Notes: generated by a model from the sequence alone, not told the origin. A stretch of DNA of 64,000 bases from Bradyrhizobium liaoningense (GCF_018130785.1 NZ_JAFCJT010000023.1:40147-104146); one strand, 5' to 3'. Positions 39,590-47,737 are shown, counted from the stretch's first letter. Numbers and translations are program-made.

Positions 39590-42253
39590 ATGGGCACATC
39601 AATCCGATGGACCACGCGCATGCGCGTGTTGCTCCGCCGTTGGCAGGGAGCGCCGCTGACGTGGCTGATCGCCGGCGGCTTCGTGCTGATGGTCGCGATG
39701 GCCATCGGCACCGCGCTGACTGTCGATCGTTTCCGGCAAAATGCGATCGAAAGCGGCCGCGACAGCCTGGAAAACTCCGTGCGCATGCTCGCCCGGCATT
39801 TCGACCGCGAGTTCGAGGACTTTGCGGTGCTCCAGAAGAGCATCATCGCCGAGCTCGAAAGCCACGGCATCGCATCCGCCGATGTCTTCAGCAGCGAGAT
39901 GGGCACGCTGGCCATGCACGAGGTGCTGCGTGCCAAAGCCAGCGGCTGGTCCGACGTCGCCGGCGCCAACGTGTTCGATTCCAACGGCGTGCTGATCAAC
40001 TCGTCGCGGCGCTGGCCGGTCGCCCATATTTCGGTCGCCGACCGCGGCTACTTCAATCGCCTGAAGAACGATCCGGCCTCGCCGGAAGAGATCGAAGTCG
40101 TGCCCGGCCGGTTCGGCAAAGGACCCGCGATCGTGTTCGCGCGGCGCGTCTCAGGTCCGCGCGGCGAATTCCTCGGCATGGTGTCGCGGGCCATCTCGCC
40201 GGAGCAGCTCGAATCCTTCTTCGCCTCGGCCGGGCTCGGCGAGGAATCCTCGATCGCGATGCACCACCAGAATGGCCAGCTGCTCGCGCGCGTTCCGCAT
40301 GTCGCCGCGATGATCGGGCAGAATTTTCGCAACGGCTCGCGCGAGCAGATGGCGGTGTTCGAGCGCACCTTCGTCACGACGCAGCTCGCCAGCCCGATGG
40401 ACGGCAAGGACCGCATCGTCGCCTCGCGCATGCTGACCGGCGAACCGCTGGTCGTGGTCGCAACCAAATCGCTGGATGCGACGCTCGCGACCTGGCGCAC
40501 GCAAACGAAATTCTTCGTCGCCGTCGCCGTGCTGTCGATCGGCCTGCTCGTGCTCACGCTGTTCCTGATCTTCCGCCAGATGACGCGCAGGCTCGCCGTG
40601 GAGAAGCAGCGGCTCGACACCGCGATGAACACGATGACGCAAGGCCTGTTGATGTTCGACCGGGACGAGCGGCTGATCGTCTGCAACCGGCGCTATATCG
40701 AGATGTACGGACTGTCGGCCGACGTGGTGAAGCCCGGCGCCTATTTCCGCGACGTGATCCAGCATCGCCATGACACCGGATCCTTCCACGGTGACGTCGC
40801 CTCCTACTGCGACGACATTCTGAGCAATGCCGGGCGAACCCAGAGCGCCGTCGTCGAGACCGCGGACGGCCGCCTGATCGAGATCAAGAACCAGCCCGGC
40901 GCCGCCGGCGGCTGGCTCGCGACCCACGACGACGTCACCGAGCGTATCCGCGCCGACGAGCGCATCGCGCATATGGCGCATTACGACGCGCTGACCGACC
41001 TGCCCAACCGCGTGCTGATGCGCGGCCATCTGGAGCGCCGCGTGGCGGAGCTTGCCCAAGGCAAGCCGTTCGCGATCCTCTACATCGACGTCGACGAGTT
41101 CAAGGGCGTCAACGATTCGCTCGGCCACGAGGTCGGCGACGAGCTGCTCCGCCAGGTCGCCAACCGCCTGCGCGCCTGCGTCAGCGGCAACGACCTCGTC
41201 GCGCGGCTGGGCGGCGACGAATTCGCCATCGTCAAGGCCGGCACCAGCGATCAGGCCGAGCTGACGACGCTTGCGGAAAATATCCTGAAGGCGTTGCGCA
41301 TGCCCGTGAACTGCAACGGCCAGGAAATCCCGACCGATGCCAGCATCGGCATCGCGATCGCGCCCGATCACGGCGACAATCTCGACGACCTGCTGAAGCG
41401 CGCAGATCTCGCGATGTATGCGGCGAAGTCCGAAGGCCGCCGCACCTTCCGCCTGTTCGTGCCCGAATACGACGCCAAGGCGCGGCAGCGCCGGCAGCTC
41501 GAGCTCGATTTGCGCCAGGCGCTCGCCCGCGGCGAATTCGAGGTGCATTACCAGCCGCTGGTCGATCTCGCGGCCGATGTCGTCAATGGTTGCGAGGCGC
41601 TGCTGCGTTGGCGCCATCCCGAGCGCGGCATGATCTCGCCCGCCGACTTCATTCCGGTCGCGGAAGAGACCGGCCTGATCGGCGAGATCGGCGAATGGGT
41701 CTTGCGGCAGGCCTGCACCGAGGCGGCCAGCTGGCCTGGCGATATCCATGTCGCCGTCAATGTCTCGCCGGTGCAGTTCCGCGCCAGGACGCTGGCGCTG
41801 AAGGTCGCAGCCGCGCTCGCCGAATCAGGCCTCGCCCCCGGCCGCCTCGAGCTCGAGGTCACCGAGACCGTCCTCATTCGCGACGACGAGGAGGCGCTGA
41901 CGATTCTCCAGCAGCTCCGCGAACTCGGCGTGCGCATCGCGCTCGACGATTTCGGCACCGGCTATTCGTCGCTGAGCTATCTGCACCGCTTCCCGTTCGA
42001 CAAGATCAAGATCGACCGCAGCTTCATCAGCGATATCGGCCAGTCCGAGGATTCGTCCCCGATCGTGCAGGCCGTGGTGCACATGGCCGCCGCCCGCCAC
42101 ATGGCGACGACGGCCGAAGGCGTCGAGACCGAAGCCCAGCGCGAGGTGCTGCGGCAGCTCGGGTGCAGCCAGATGCAGGGCTGGCTGTTCAGCCCGGCCG
42201 TGCCGGCGGCGAAGCTGAAGCTGCTGTTGTCGGCGCAGGCTGAGGCGGCTTAG
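39590..42253 (+). CDS. Cache-PAS-GGDEF-EAL cyclic-di-GMP enzyme
   Basis: An 887-residue membrane regulator. TM1 lies at about 24-45, a periplasmic Cache sensor at 46-300, TM2 at about 305-327, and a PAS domain at about 340-455 (AMNTMTQGLLMFDRDERLIVCNRRY). The GGDEF domain follows at about 460-620 with an intact LGGDEFAIV, then EAL at about 635-880 with an intact CEALLRW, VNVSPVQF and the DDFGTGYSSLSYL loop. Both active sites look complete, so it may make or break c-di-GMP depending on its ligand. GGGAGGA precedes the ATG. Confidence 0.95.
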   Translation: MGTSIRWTTRMRVLLRRWQGAPLTWLIAGGFVLMVAMAIGTALTVDRFRQNAIESGRDSLENSVRMLARHFDREFEDFAVLQKSIIAELESHGIASADVFSSEMGTLAMHEVLRAKASGWSDVAGANVFDSNGVLINSSRRWPVAHISVADRGYFNRLKNDPASPEEIEVVPGRFGKGPAIVFARRVSGPRGEFLGMVSRAISPEQLESFFASAGLGEESSIAMHHQNGQLLARVPHVAAMIGQNFRNGSREQMAVFERTFVTTQLASPMDGKDRIVASRMLTGEPLVVVATKSLDATLATWRTQTKFFVAVAVLSIGLLVLTLFLIFRQMTRRLAVEKQRLDTAMNTMTQGLLMFDRDERLIVCNRRYIEMYGLSADVVKPGAYFRDVIQHRHDTGSFHGDVASYCDDILSNAGRTQSAVVETADGRLIEIKNQPGAAGGWLATHDDVTERIRADERIAHMAHYDALTDLPNRVLMRGHLERRVAELAQGKPFAILYIDVDEFKGVNDSLGHEVGDELLRQVANRLRACVSGNDLVARLGGDEFAIVKAGTSDQAELTTLAENILKALRMPVNCNGQEIPTDASIGIAIAPDHGDNLDDLLKRADLAMYAAKSEGRRTFRLFVPEYDAKARQRRQLELDLRQALARGEFEVHYQPLVDLAADVVNGCEALLRWRHPERGMISPADFIPVAEETGLIGEIGEWVLRQACTEAASWPGDIHVAVNVSPVQFRARTLALKVAAALAESGLAPGRLELEVTETVLIRDDEEALTILQQLRELGVRIALDDFGTGYSSLSYLHRFPFDKIKIDRSFISDIGQSEDSSPIVQAVVHMAAARHMATTAEGVETEAQREVLRQLGCSQMQGWLFSPAVPAAKLKLLLSAQAEAA

Positions 42254-42467
42254 CAAGGCGATATTGTTCGAGTACGACACGATTTCGCAACAAATCCCGT
42301 CGTGCTCGAAGCGATCCGCCAACCCGCTTCAGCCCCGACGTAGCGCCGAGAAAACACACCAGAGAGCGCGACGCATCAACATCTCTCGGCTGACTCCTTG
42401 CGCACGGTTGTGTGCACAACTCCGTTAGACACGACTTGAGCTTTAGTCACGATGCAGACCAAGGCGC

Positions 42468-42481
42468 TTGATCCTTGTCAA
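42468..42481 (+). promoter_or_regulatory. FixK2/FNR-type box 1
   Basis: TTGATCCTTGTCAA fits the rhizobial FixK2 pattern TTG(A/C)-N6-(T/G)CAA exactly. It ends 62 bases before the start codon at 42544, the right distance for an activator site centred near -41 with a leader of about 30 bases. Confidence 0.75.
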
Positions 42482-42543
42482 GGTCGGCATCAACCGACGG
42501 GCCTACTTATGCAAAGGGGGCGAGACAGGATAGGAGCAAAACG

Positions 42544-42942
42544 ATGAAGCAGATGGCTTTCAGAAATTTTGCAATTGCAACTTCGATCATCGCCTTTGCA
42601 GCAATGTTCAGCGTTGGCTGGTCTGAGCAAAGCGGGATCTCGCTGTCAGTTGAGAGTGCCCAAGCGAGGCGACTCTATGTCAGCCCGTATCCTTATAATC
42701 ACTACATTCCCGATCAAACCGGTCTGCCCTGGTACGCAGTGCGAGCCTACTACGCTGGCGGCCCCTGGTGTGGGGCCGGCGGCGGGACCGGGTACGGGTA
42801 CGGCACGACGGCTGGAGTCTTTGGGCGTGCTTCCTATACCTGCTACGACGGTTGGGATAGCTATGCGAAGCTCAACGGCATTGGCTGCACGCCCGGCACA
42901 TTGATCAAGGGCGGTGACGGAATCATGTACGTCTGCCAGTAA
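42544..42942 (+). CDS. Secreted WSEQSG-family protein, member 1
   Basis: A 132-residue exported protein of unknown function. A signal peptide (about 1-40) includes FSVGWSEQSGISLSVESAQAR, a motif shared with the proteins at 43194 and 45239. The mature part is Tyr/Gly-rich (YVSPYPYNHYIPDQTGLPWY, GGGTGYGYGTT) and ends with a cysteine module, GCTPGTLIKGGDGIMYVCQ. AGGAG precedes the ATG. A FixK2-type box 62 bases upstream suggests low-oxygen induction. A decayed copy of its last third lies at 43821-43932. A terminator follows at 42961. Confidence 0.8.
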   Translation: MKQMAFRNFAIATSIIAFAAMFSVGWSEQSGISLSVESAQARRLYVSPYPYNHYIPDQTGLPWYAVRAYYAGGPWCGAGGGTGYGYGTTAGVFGRASYTCYDGWDSYAKLNGIGCTPGTLIKGGDGIMYVCQ

Positions 42943-42960
42943 ACACGCGGAGCACAAGGA

Positions 42961-42987
42961 GAGGCGGCGCAATCGCCGCCTCTTTTT
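42961..42987 (+). terminator. Terminator after secreted-family member 1
   Basis: A nine-pair stem GAGGCGGCG / CGCCGCCTC with loop CAAT, followed by TTTTT. A classic rho-independent terminator, 18 bases after the stop. Confidence 0.92.
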
Positions 42988-43116
42988 CAATTTTGAAAAC
43001 GCTGTCCGTTCTCGCCGTCACGGGATCGTTTGGCTCGATCCGCACCATCGAAGAAAACTCGTTGGTAGCGTCAAAGTCTCTGTCTCATCCGAGCTCGCAA
43101 GCCCCCTCGCCTATCC

Positions 43117-43130
43117 TTGATCTAGCGCAA
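43117..43130 (+). promoter_or_regulatory. FixK2/FNR-type box 2
   Basis: TTGATCTAGCGCAA fits TTG(A/C)-N6-(T/G)CAA exactly and ends 63 bases before the start codon at 43194, almost the same distance as box 1. Confidence 0.72.
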
Positions 43131-43193
43131 TGCCGACCCGGCGGTGAGGCAGCATCCTTTCGTCATGGGGCAAGCCAGTAATGGAGCAAGTTC

Positions 43194-43709
43194 ATGAGAC
43201 AGATGCTTCTAACAAAACTTGCAATTGCGGGCTCAACTGTCGCATGCGCGGCACTGTTCTCGTTTAGCTGGTCTGAGCAAAGCGGCGTCTCCTTGTCGGT
43301 GGAGAGCGCCCAAGCGCGGGTCGGTCGACCACTGACCCCGATGAGCGTTGCAGGTGTCGCTCGCCGGCAAAACCGGCGGGCTGCTTACGGGTATGGAGCT
43401 GGAGTAGTCGGCGCCGGCGTCGCCGGCGCGGCCGCCATAGGCACGGCTGCTGCAGTGGCGGCGACATCCCCCAACTGGGGATGGGGAGGCGGCTCTTACT
43501 CCACAGTTGTCGACAACTATGGAGTTACGGGCGTGAGTCCCGACAGAGGTGGGCCTTCCTACGGTGGCGGCGCTATGGGAGCCAACGCCTACTATGCTGG
43601 ATCCACAGCCACCCCCGGCACTGGATGGTACATAACGCCCGGCGGCATGGCCTGCACCTCGGGGACTTGGGTCACAGGCGCCAACGGCATGCCGTTCCAC
43701 TGCCCGTAA
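43194..43709 (+). CDS. Secreted WSEQSG-family protein, member 2
   Basis: A 171-residue exported protein. The signal region carries SWSEQSGVSLSVESAQAR as in member 1, followed by the module RVGRPLTPMSVAGVARRQNR shared with member 3 at 45239. Then comes an Ala/Gly hydrophobic segment (about 68-90, VVGAGVAGAAAIGTAAAVAA) that could span or coat a membrane, a Gly/Tyr/Ser-rich region, and a C-terminal cysteine module ACTSGTWVTGANGMPFHCP resembling that of member 1. ARVGRP proteins of this sort are frequent and uncharacterised in Bradyrhizobium. FixK2-type box 63 bases upstream. Confidence 0.8.
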   Translation: MRQMLLTKLAIAGSTVACAALFSFSWSEQSGVSLSVESAQARVGRPLTPMSVAGVARRQNRRAAYGYGAGVVGAGVAGAAAIGTAAAVAATSPNWGWGGGSYSTVVDNYGVTGVSPDRGGPSYGGGAMGANAYYAGSTATPGTGWYITPGGMACTSGTWVTGANGMPFHCP

Positions 43710-43820
43710 CACACAGACGAAGCGGGTAAAGCGGACATGGACTTCGGCCCGTCAGGGTACCAGCGACGTTAGGGCACCCTGATCTAACGGGTCACACGAA
43801 CAGGTGATTGTGCCCAAAGC

Positions 43821-43932
43821 AACGGAATTGGTTGCACGCCCGGCACACCGATCAAGGGCGACGACGGAACGATGTACGTCGGCCAGCAAGGAAACACGCA
43901 GCGACGAGGAGGCGGTCCAAGCGGCCGCCTCC
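43821..43932 (+). pseudogene. Decayed duplicate of the 3' end of secreted-family member 1
   Basis: The sequence from 43821 translates as NGIGCTPGTPIKGDDGTMYVGQ and aligns, codon by codon, with the last 22 residues of the gene at 42544. The final Cys is Gly and the stop codon is CAA. The similarity continues past the stop into aacacgc-g-agc and a hairpin (43908-43915 with 43925-43932, GGAGGCGG / CCGCCTCC) equivalent to the terminator at 42961. No start, signal sequence or upstream box accompanies it. Confidence 0.8.
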
Positions 43933-44023
43933 AGATCAAACTCTTTCTGATCCTGCATGCGGATTGATGTTGCTTTCGAAGGGCACCAACCTTGCTTTGC
44001 GTGATTTCAAGAGGAGAGTGACC

Positions 44024-44260
44024 ATGATCAGGCTATTTGCTGTTGCAGGCTTTGCGTTAGCCATCGCGTCATCGACGCAGGCAATGCCACGCGCGCCGAT
44101 TCATGCGGACGACCTCATCACGCAAGTCGCGGCCGGCTGCGGGCCAGGCAGGACAATGGTTGGCGGTGTGTGCGTAGCCAGAACCACAATCCGCCAAACC
44201 CGCCGGGACGTCCGCAGGTGCGTGCGATGGAATGCGGGCATTTGCGCGCTGTACCAGTGA
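44024..44260 (+). CDS. Small exported Cys/Arg protein
   Basis: A 78-residue protein with signal peptide (MIRLFAVAGFALAIASSTQA, cleavage near 20) and a mature chain APIHADDLITQVAAGCGPGRT, then MVGGVCVARTTIRQTRRDVR and a cysteine near each end. The GCGPGRT...GGVCVAR pattern is a recurrent Bradyrhizobium small-secreted-protein signature; four cysteines could form two disulfides. GAGGAGAG lies six bases before the ATG. Only a half site (TTGAT at 43964) is seen upstream, so membership of the FixK2-type group is not supported. Confidence 0.75.
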   Translation: MIRLFAVAGFALAIASSTQAMPRAPIHADDLITQVAAGCGPGRTMVGGVCVARTTIRQTRRDVRRCVRWNAGICALYQ

Positions 44261-44862
44261 ACCATCATCACGCCGGCATCTGATCGGCCTCGCGCAGTTC
44301 AAACGTGAGAAAACGTAGTTCGCCGCGCCTGCTTCGCGTCGGGAAGGGTAACACTCGCGAAGCTCCGCAGGCGTCACCTGTTACCGCAGCTTCCCTTTCG
44401 GACAATGGCGTGAGCAGCAATTTCACGCTCCTAATTAACGGCCGACCTCTCGAGTAAGTTTGCACCCGCGGTCGGTTTGGTGGGCTCCGGAGGAGTGCAG
44501 GTCAATCATGCTTGTCCGGGGATGGAGACAATTGTGCGCCCTGCCGGGCGAACGCCCGCGCATCAGCGTGCGCGCGTGGATCATGGCGGGCCACAAACCT
44601 TATTCGTCAAACGAGCGCTCTCTTGATGCGCTCGCGTCCCCAATCGTCACGGGCTGGATGAAGAGCAGCTTGCATCCGCCTCCGGATGATCTGCGCGGCG
44701 TCAAGGTTGCCTCGCTCCCCAAAACAGCGAGCAGGCTCGATGGAGAGACGATGCTGTAAGTCCGTCATGCCTGGAATCTGCAGGCTTGGAGCCTGCCCCT
44801 GAGGCCCGCGGAGGGCTGGGACGGCGATGGAACTATCGTTACTCCACATAACTTGAAAGGAG
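44261..44862. other. 602-base region without a supported gene
   Basis: A plus-strand frame from ATG 44508 to 44759 (83 codons) has some protein-like stretches (RISVRAWIMAGHKPYSSNERS) but no ribosome site and no family. An antisense frame covers the same DNA. No repeat element or terminator stands out. The area may hold remnants of older genes. Confidence 0.35.
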
Positions 44863-45123
44863 ATGACGGCAATCTGGTACGTGACCTTTGAGGTGCGTAG
44901 ACATGGCCTGCTCCTGAAGCCGCGAAGTCCCTACGAAACGAGGACGTTTGCGACGGAGGCGGACGCCAAGGCGTTCACTCGCTCAAAGCTTGAGGACGGC
45001 GTGGTGCTATTGGCCGGGACGATCAATCCGCATTTTCCCAAGCAACTCATTCCGGCGTCCCGAATCCAGTCCTGGCTGGCTGAGAAGGAAGGAGACCCCA
45101 CTAGTGCCGCCCGTCCCGGATAG
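44863..45123 (+). CDS. Conserved small protein, WYVTFEVRRHG family
   Basis: An 86-residue cytoplasmic protein: IWYVTFEVRRHGLLLKPRSP, ETRTFATEADAKAFTRSKL, GTINPHFPKQLIPASRIQSW. The pattern is one I associate with small conserved hypothetical proteins of Bradyrhizobium. The strand-helix order suggests a compact alpha/beta fold. The ribosome site AAAGGAG almost touches the ATG at 44863, which is unusually close; no better start is seen. Confidence 0.72.
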   Translation: MTAIWYVTFEVRRHGLLLKPRSPYETRTFATEADAKAFTRSKLEDGVVLLAGTINPHFPKQLIPASRIQSWLAEKEGDPTSAARPG

Positions 45124-45163
45124 GCGCGCAAATGGCGACCTCGTCCAAGATAGCTTCTCGCCG

Positions 45164-45177
45164 TTGATGTGGATCAA
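45164..45177 (+). promoter_or_regulatory. FixK2/FNR-type box 3
   Basis: TTGATGTGGATCAA matches both the FixK2 pattern and the stricter FNR consensus TTGAT-N4-ATCAA at every defined base. It ends 61 bases before the ATG at 45239. Confidence 0.8.
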
Positions 45178-45238
45178 GCGACGCGTTCGCCATGGGGGAA
45201 GTATCGGCCGGCAAGGTAGACTGGCCACGAGGAGGCTC

Positions 45239-45511
45239 ATGATGAAGCGGATTGGCGCAATGCGGCTCGCATTCGTAGCATTCGGGCTGGCATGTGGATT
45301 TGGTACGATCAATTGGTCGGAGAGCGACGGCCTGTCGCTTATCCAAGGCGCAGAAGCCAGGGTCGGACGACCGGCAACGCCGGTGAGCGTCGCAGGTGTT
45401 GCGCGCAGACAGACGCGACGGGCAGTCGTCGGGGGAGCTGCGGTCGGAGCGGCGGCCGCCGGTACGGCCTGTGTGCGCGTGCTGGTGAATGGTGCCTACG
45501 TGTGTCGCTGA
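45239..45511 (+). CDS. Secreted WSEQSG-family protein, member 3
   Basis: A 90-residue exported protein. The signal region has NWSESDGLSLIQGAEARVGRP, the diverged form of the WSEQSG motif, then TPVSVAGVARRQTRR as in member 2, an Ala/Gly hydrophobic run (VVGGAAVGAAAAGTA) and a short end ACVRVLVNGAYVCR with two cysteines. It is the minimal form of the family. Two ATG codons lie in tandem (45239, 45242); GAGGAGG favours the second. FixK2/FNR box 61 bases upstream. Confidence 0.8.
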   Translation: MMKRIGAMRLAFVAFGLACGFGTINWSESDGLSLIQGAEARVGRPATPVSVAGVARRQTRRAVVGGAAVGAAAAGTACVRVLVNGAYVCR

Positions 45512-45919
45512 GACACTTCCGGACCTCGAGTTCGATGTCGTGGTCCGGAGCAGCTTCACGCAGGCCTCGCAGCTCGTTCTGATCGCAGAGCCAACCGGCG
45601 CTCCACGGGCGCTTATTTGTCTGGATAGGCAATGACGCTGACGCGCATGCGCAGCGAACACGAAAGCTGCTGTTGTCAGATGCTGCGCGGTATTGGAATG
45701 ACGACATCGACTTGATGGCGCGCTCGCGGTGGATCAGCGTCAGGGTGATCGCACCTTGATCCATATGCAACGGCGTCAAAACGGAATCAGCGGCGGTCGT
45801 TGGTCGCGCATGCTGCCTGGGGATGTCGGCCTTGGCAAAGCGGACACCGCCCAGGCTTAAAGTCAGCCAGCCGCGCAGGTCCAGACCGTCACGCGGCGGG
45901 TATGAATCAACATCCTGTC
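45512..45919. other. 408-base convergent region, possible gene remnant
   Basis: A 47-codon frame (GTG 45492 to 45635, overlapping the end of member 3) reads LEFDVVVRSSFTQASQLVLI and is protein-like, but has no ribosome site; it may be a truncated gene. A near-box TTGATCCATATGCAA at 45756-45770 has one base too many to be a FixK2 site. Nothing else is supported. Confidence 0.35.
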
Positions 45920-46435
45920 TCAGTCCTCGTCCTCGGCCTGCGCACGACGTCTTTCCACGACATCACTCATATCGTGAAGGACAAGCACCGCGAGGGCCCC
46001 CATGCGCTGCCTCTGTTCGGGACTGAGGGTCTTGTAGAGTGGCTGCCATGCCTCGGCGAGTTTATCCAGATCGGCTGATCGTTGAGCCAATGCCTCCGAG
46101 CGTCGCTGCAGGAAGGCAATGGGGTCACGATTGCGCAAGGTTTCGACGGCATTTTGGTCGGCCCGTCGACCCACTGTTTCCGAGATTTTTGCAACACGGG
46201 CCCTCCGATCCTCCGCCCTGGCACGAATGGCGCTCTCGACGGGCGGCCAGAGCTTTTCCTGTTCAGGTGTCAGCTGCAAGGCGGCCTTGGTCAGATCGAT
46301 CCGCATGTCGACCAGTGTATTCCGGTCCACCGCGTTTAGCCGATCTGGCGTCGCGGGGGATGGCTGTTGCGCGTTGGCAACCGACGGTGCGGTGATAAGG
46401 AGTGCAGCTGTTGCGATCACTACTATTTTCATCAT
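45920..46435 (-). CDS. Small LTXXQ-motif (Spy/CpxP-like) periplasmic protein
   Basis: A 171-residue exported protein: signal peptide (1-23, MKIVVIATAALLITAPSVANA) and an all-helical mature chain with two LTXXQ-like motifs, LQLTPEQEKLWPPVESAI and KTLSPEQRQRMGALAVLVL. Spy-like proteins bind unfolded periplasmic proteins or act in metal and envelope-stress responses. AGGAGG lies seven bases before ATGATG at 46435. A perfect FNR/FixK2 palindrome 66 bases upstream suggests induction when oxygen is low, which is not the usual Cpx-type control. Confidence 0.9.
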   Translation of the reverse strand: MMKIVVIATAALLITAPSVANAQQPSPATPDRLNAVDRNTLVDMRIDLTKAALQLTPEQEKLWPPVESAIRARAEDRRARVAKISETVGRRADQNAVETLRNRDPIAFLQRRSEALAQRSADLDKLAEAWQPLYKTLSPEQRQRMGALAVLVLHDMSDVVERRRAQAEDED

Positions 46436-46844
46436 CGGCAACCTCCTAGGTGAGCGGCCCCCAGGCACCACGCAAAAAATGATCGGCAGTGCGATCTCGC
46501 TTTGATTCAAATCAAGGGACTTGGAGAAAGAAAAGGACCTGGAGAAAGAATTGTGGCGCGGGCTGAGCGAGACCTGCGACATGTCCGTTCCCTGCGAAGC
46601 CTTCGGCGGGAGCACGCGTGATCCCTCAGTCACCGGTCGAAGCCGTTGAGACGTGCGGTGACAGCAACGACCCAACGCCGGCACCGAACCAATAGCGAGG
46701 GTTAAGATGCTGCGCGAATGACGGCTGCGCTGTGACATCGTGGTTTGTCGGCGGCGACGATAGTGCTGGCTATTGCCGTGGCAAGCGCGCATGGTCGTGA
46801 AAGCCGGCACCGGTTGGGGCTTCACTTGCGAAAGGCAAGCGTGC
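46436..46844. other. 409-base divergent region
   Basis: Promoter region of the LTXXQ gene on the minus strand, with the FNR/FixK2-type box at 46502, then a short direct repeat (ggagaaagaa near 46525 and 46544). No further gene is supported; minus-strand frames here are low-quality extensions of the LTXXQ frame. Confidence 0.4.
46502..46515 (-). promoter_or_regulatory. FixK2/FNR-type box 4
   Basis: TTGATTCAAATCAA is a perfect match to FNR TTGAT-N4-ATCAA and to the FixK2 pattern. It lies 66 bases before the LTXXQ start codon at 46435. Confidence 0.82.
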
Positions 46845-47066
46845 ATGACCATCCGCTCGCGGCGAGAAACCGTCACCTTCAGGCATCCGTTCCGCATCCG
46901 CGGCATCGAGCGCATCTTTCCGGTGGGCGCCTTTGACGTCGTCACTGACGAGGAGTCGATCGAGGGCCGGACCTTTTCGGCCTATCGCCGCGTTGCCACG
47001 ATGATCACCGTGCCCGCCGAAGGCCCTCGCGGCGAATATCAGGGAGCTGCGCTGTCGGCGGGATGA
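46845..47066 (+). CDS. Conserved small hypothetical protein
   Basis: A 73-residue protein starting MTIRSRRETVTFRHPFRIRG, then ERIFPVGAFDVVTDEESIEG and FSAYRRVATMITVPAE. It is beta-rich, with no signal peptide. I associate this start and the DEE-IEG-SYRRVATMI pattern with a small Bradyrhizobium family of unknown function, usually a little longer; the C-terminus here (GPRGEYQGAALSAG) may be shortened. AAAGG lies nine bases before the ATG. Confidence 0.7.
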   Translation: MTIRSRRETVTFRHPFRIRGIERIFPVGAFDVVTDEESIEGRTFSAYRRVATMITVPAEGPRGEYQGAALSAG

Positions 47067-47187
47067 CTGAGGCAAGCGACGACCGCCTGCGTTCTCGGCG
47101 CGCGCCATGCTCCGGACTACCGGGAATTTGGCGGCGACGATTTGAGGGGTGATCGTGCCAGGAAGCAATCAAGTAAAGGAGTGAGCC

Positions 47188-47466
47188 ATGACATTGACCA
47201 GCGGCCGCTTCATCGGCCACGAATACGACCGGATGATCGTCCGGTTCTCCATGCATGACGGTGCCAAGGAGATTCCTTGCGCAATCTCGACCTCGGCGAT
47301 GGACTACCTCGAGCCTAGCCCGCAAGTCAGGCCCGAGCAACGTGAAGCCCAGTTCATTCGCCTGCGGGATCGCATCGAAGCACGGGCGGCGAGCAAATAT
47401 CGCGCGACGGAGTTCGAAGGCACGCCGCCCGGCATCGTGCTACGGGGCATCGACTTCAGGCTGTAG
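47188..47466 (+). CDS. DUF1488 family protein
   Basis: A 92-residue protein with DUF1488 features: [47 protein letters not shown] and the conserved end [23 protein letters not shown] lies six bases before the ATG. Function unknown. Its last 11 bases (47456-47466) overlap the 3' end of rpsU on the opposite strand, so the two mRNAs are antisense at their ends. Confidence 0.85.
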   Translation: MTLTSGRFIGHEYDRMIVRFSMHDGAKEIPCAISTSAMDYLEPSPQVRPEQREAQFIRLRDRIEARAASKYRATEFEGTPPGIVLRGIDFRL

Positions 47467-47737
47467 GGACCCGGGCTTTGACCTCCGGCAAGGGCGACTT
47501 GCGCTCAAAAGGCTTCTTTTTCGGTGGAGCGGGCAGCAATCCTTCCCGGATTGCCTGCTTTCGAGCGAGCTTGCGGGCTCGTCGAACTGCTTCGGACTTC
47601 TCGCGAGCCTTTCTCTCCGAGGGCTTTTCGTAGGAACGCCGCTGCTTCATTTCCCGGAAGACGCCCTCGCGTTGCATCTTCTTCTTGAGAACACGGAGTG
47701 CCTGCTCAACATTGTTGTCTCTGACGAGTACCTGCAA
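47456..47737 (-). CDS. rpsU: 30S ribosomal protein S21
   Basis: A 93-residue S21: [40 protein letters not shown] and [20 protein letters not shown] match the family, followed by a rhizobial-type basic/Pro tail ([20 protein letters not shown]). The start is TTG at 47737 with GAGGAG six bases upstream; the longer reading frame upstream is not S21. S21 helps initiation and is often present in several copies in Bradyrhizobium, so this may be an accessory copy. The neighbourhood of stress-type small genes favours condition-specific use, which is inference. Confidence 0.92.
   Translation of the reverse strand: MQVLVRDNNVEQALRVLKKKMQREGVFREMKQRRSYEKPSERKAREKSEAVRRARKLARKQAIREGLLPAPPKKKPFERKSPLPEVKARVPTA

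Noticed and set aside
43964-43977. A FixK2 box for the small exported protein at 44024
   Set aside because: Only the left half site TTGAT is present; the right half reads TTTC.
44508-44759. An 83-codon plus-strand frame
   Set aside because: Some stretches are protein-like but there is no ribosome site, no recognised family and a competing antisense frame. Left as an unresolved gap.
45756-45770. A fifth FixK2-like box, TTGATCCATATGCAA
   Set aside because: The half sites are one base too far apart (N7) and no supported gene starts at the right distance.
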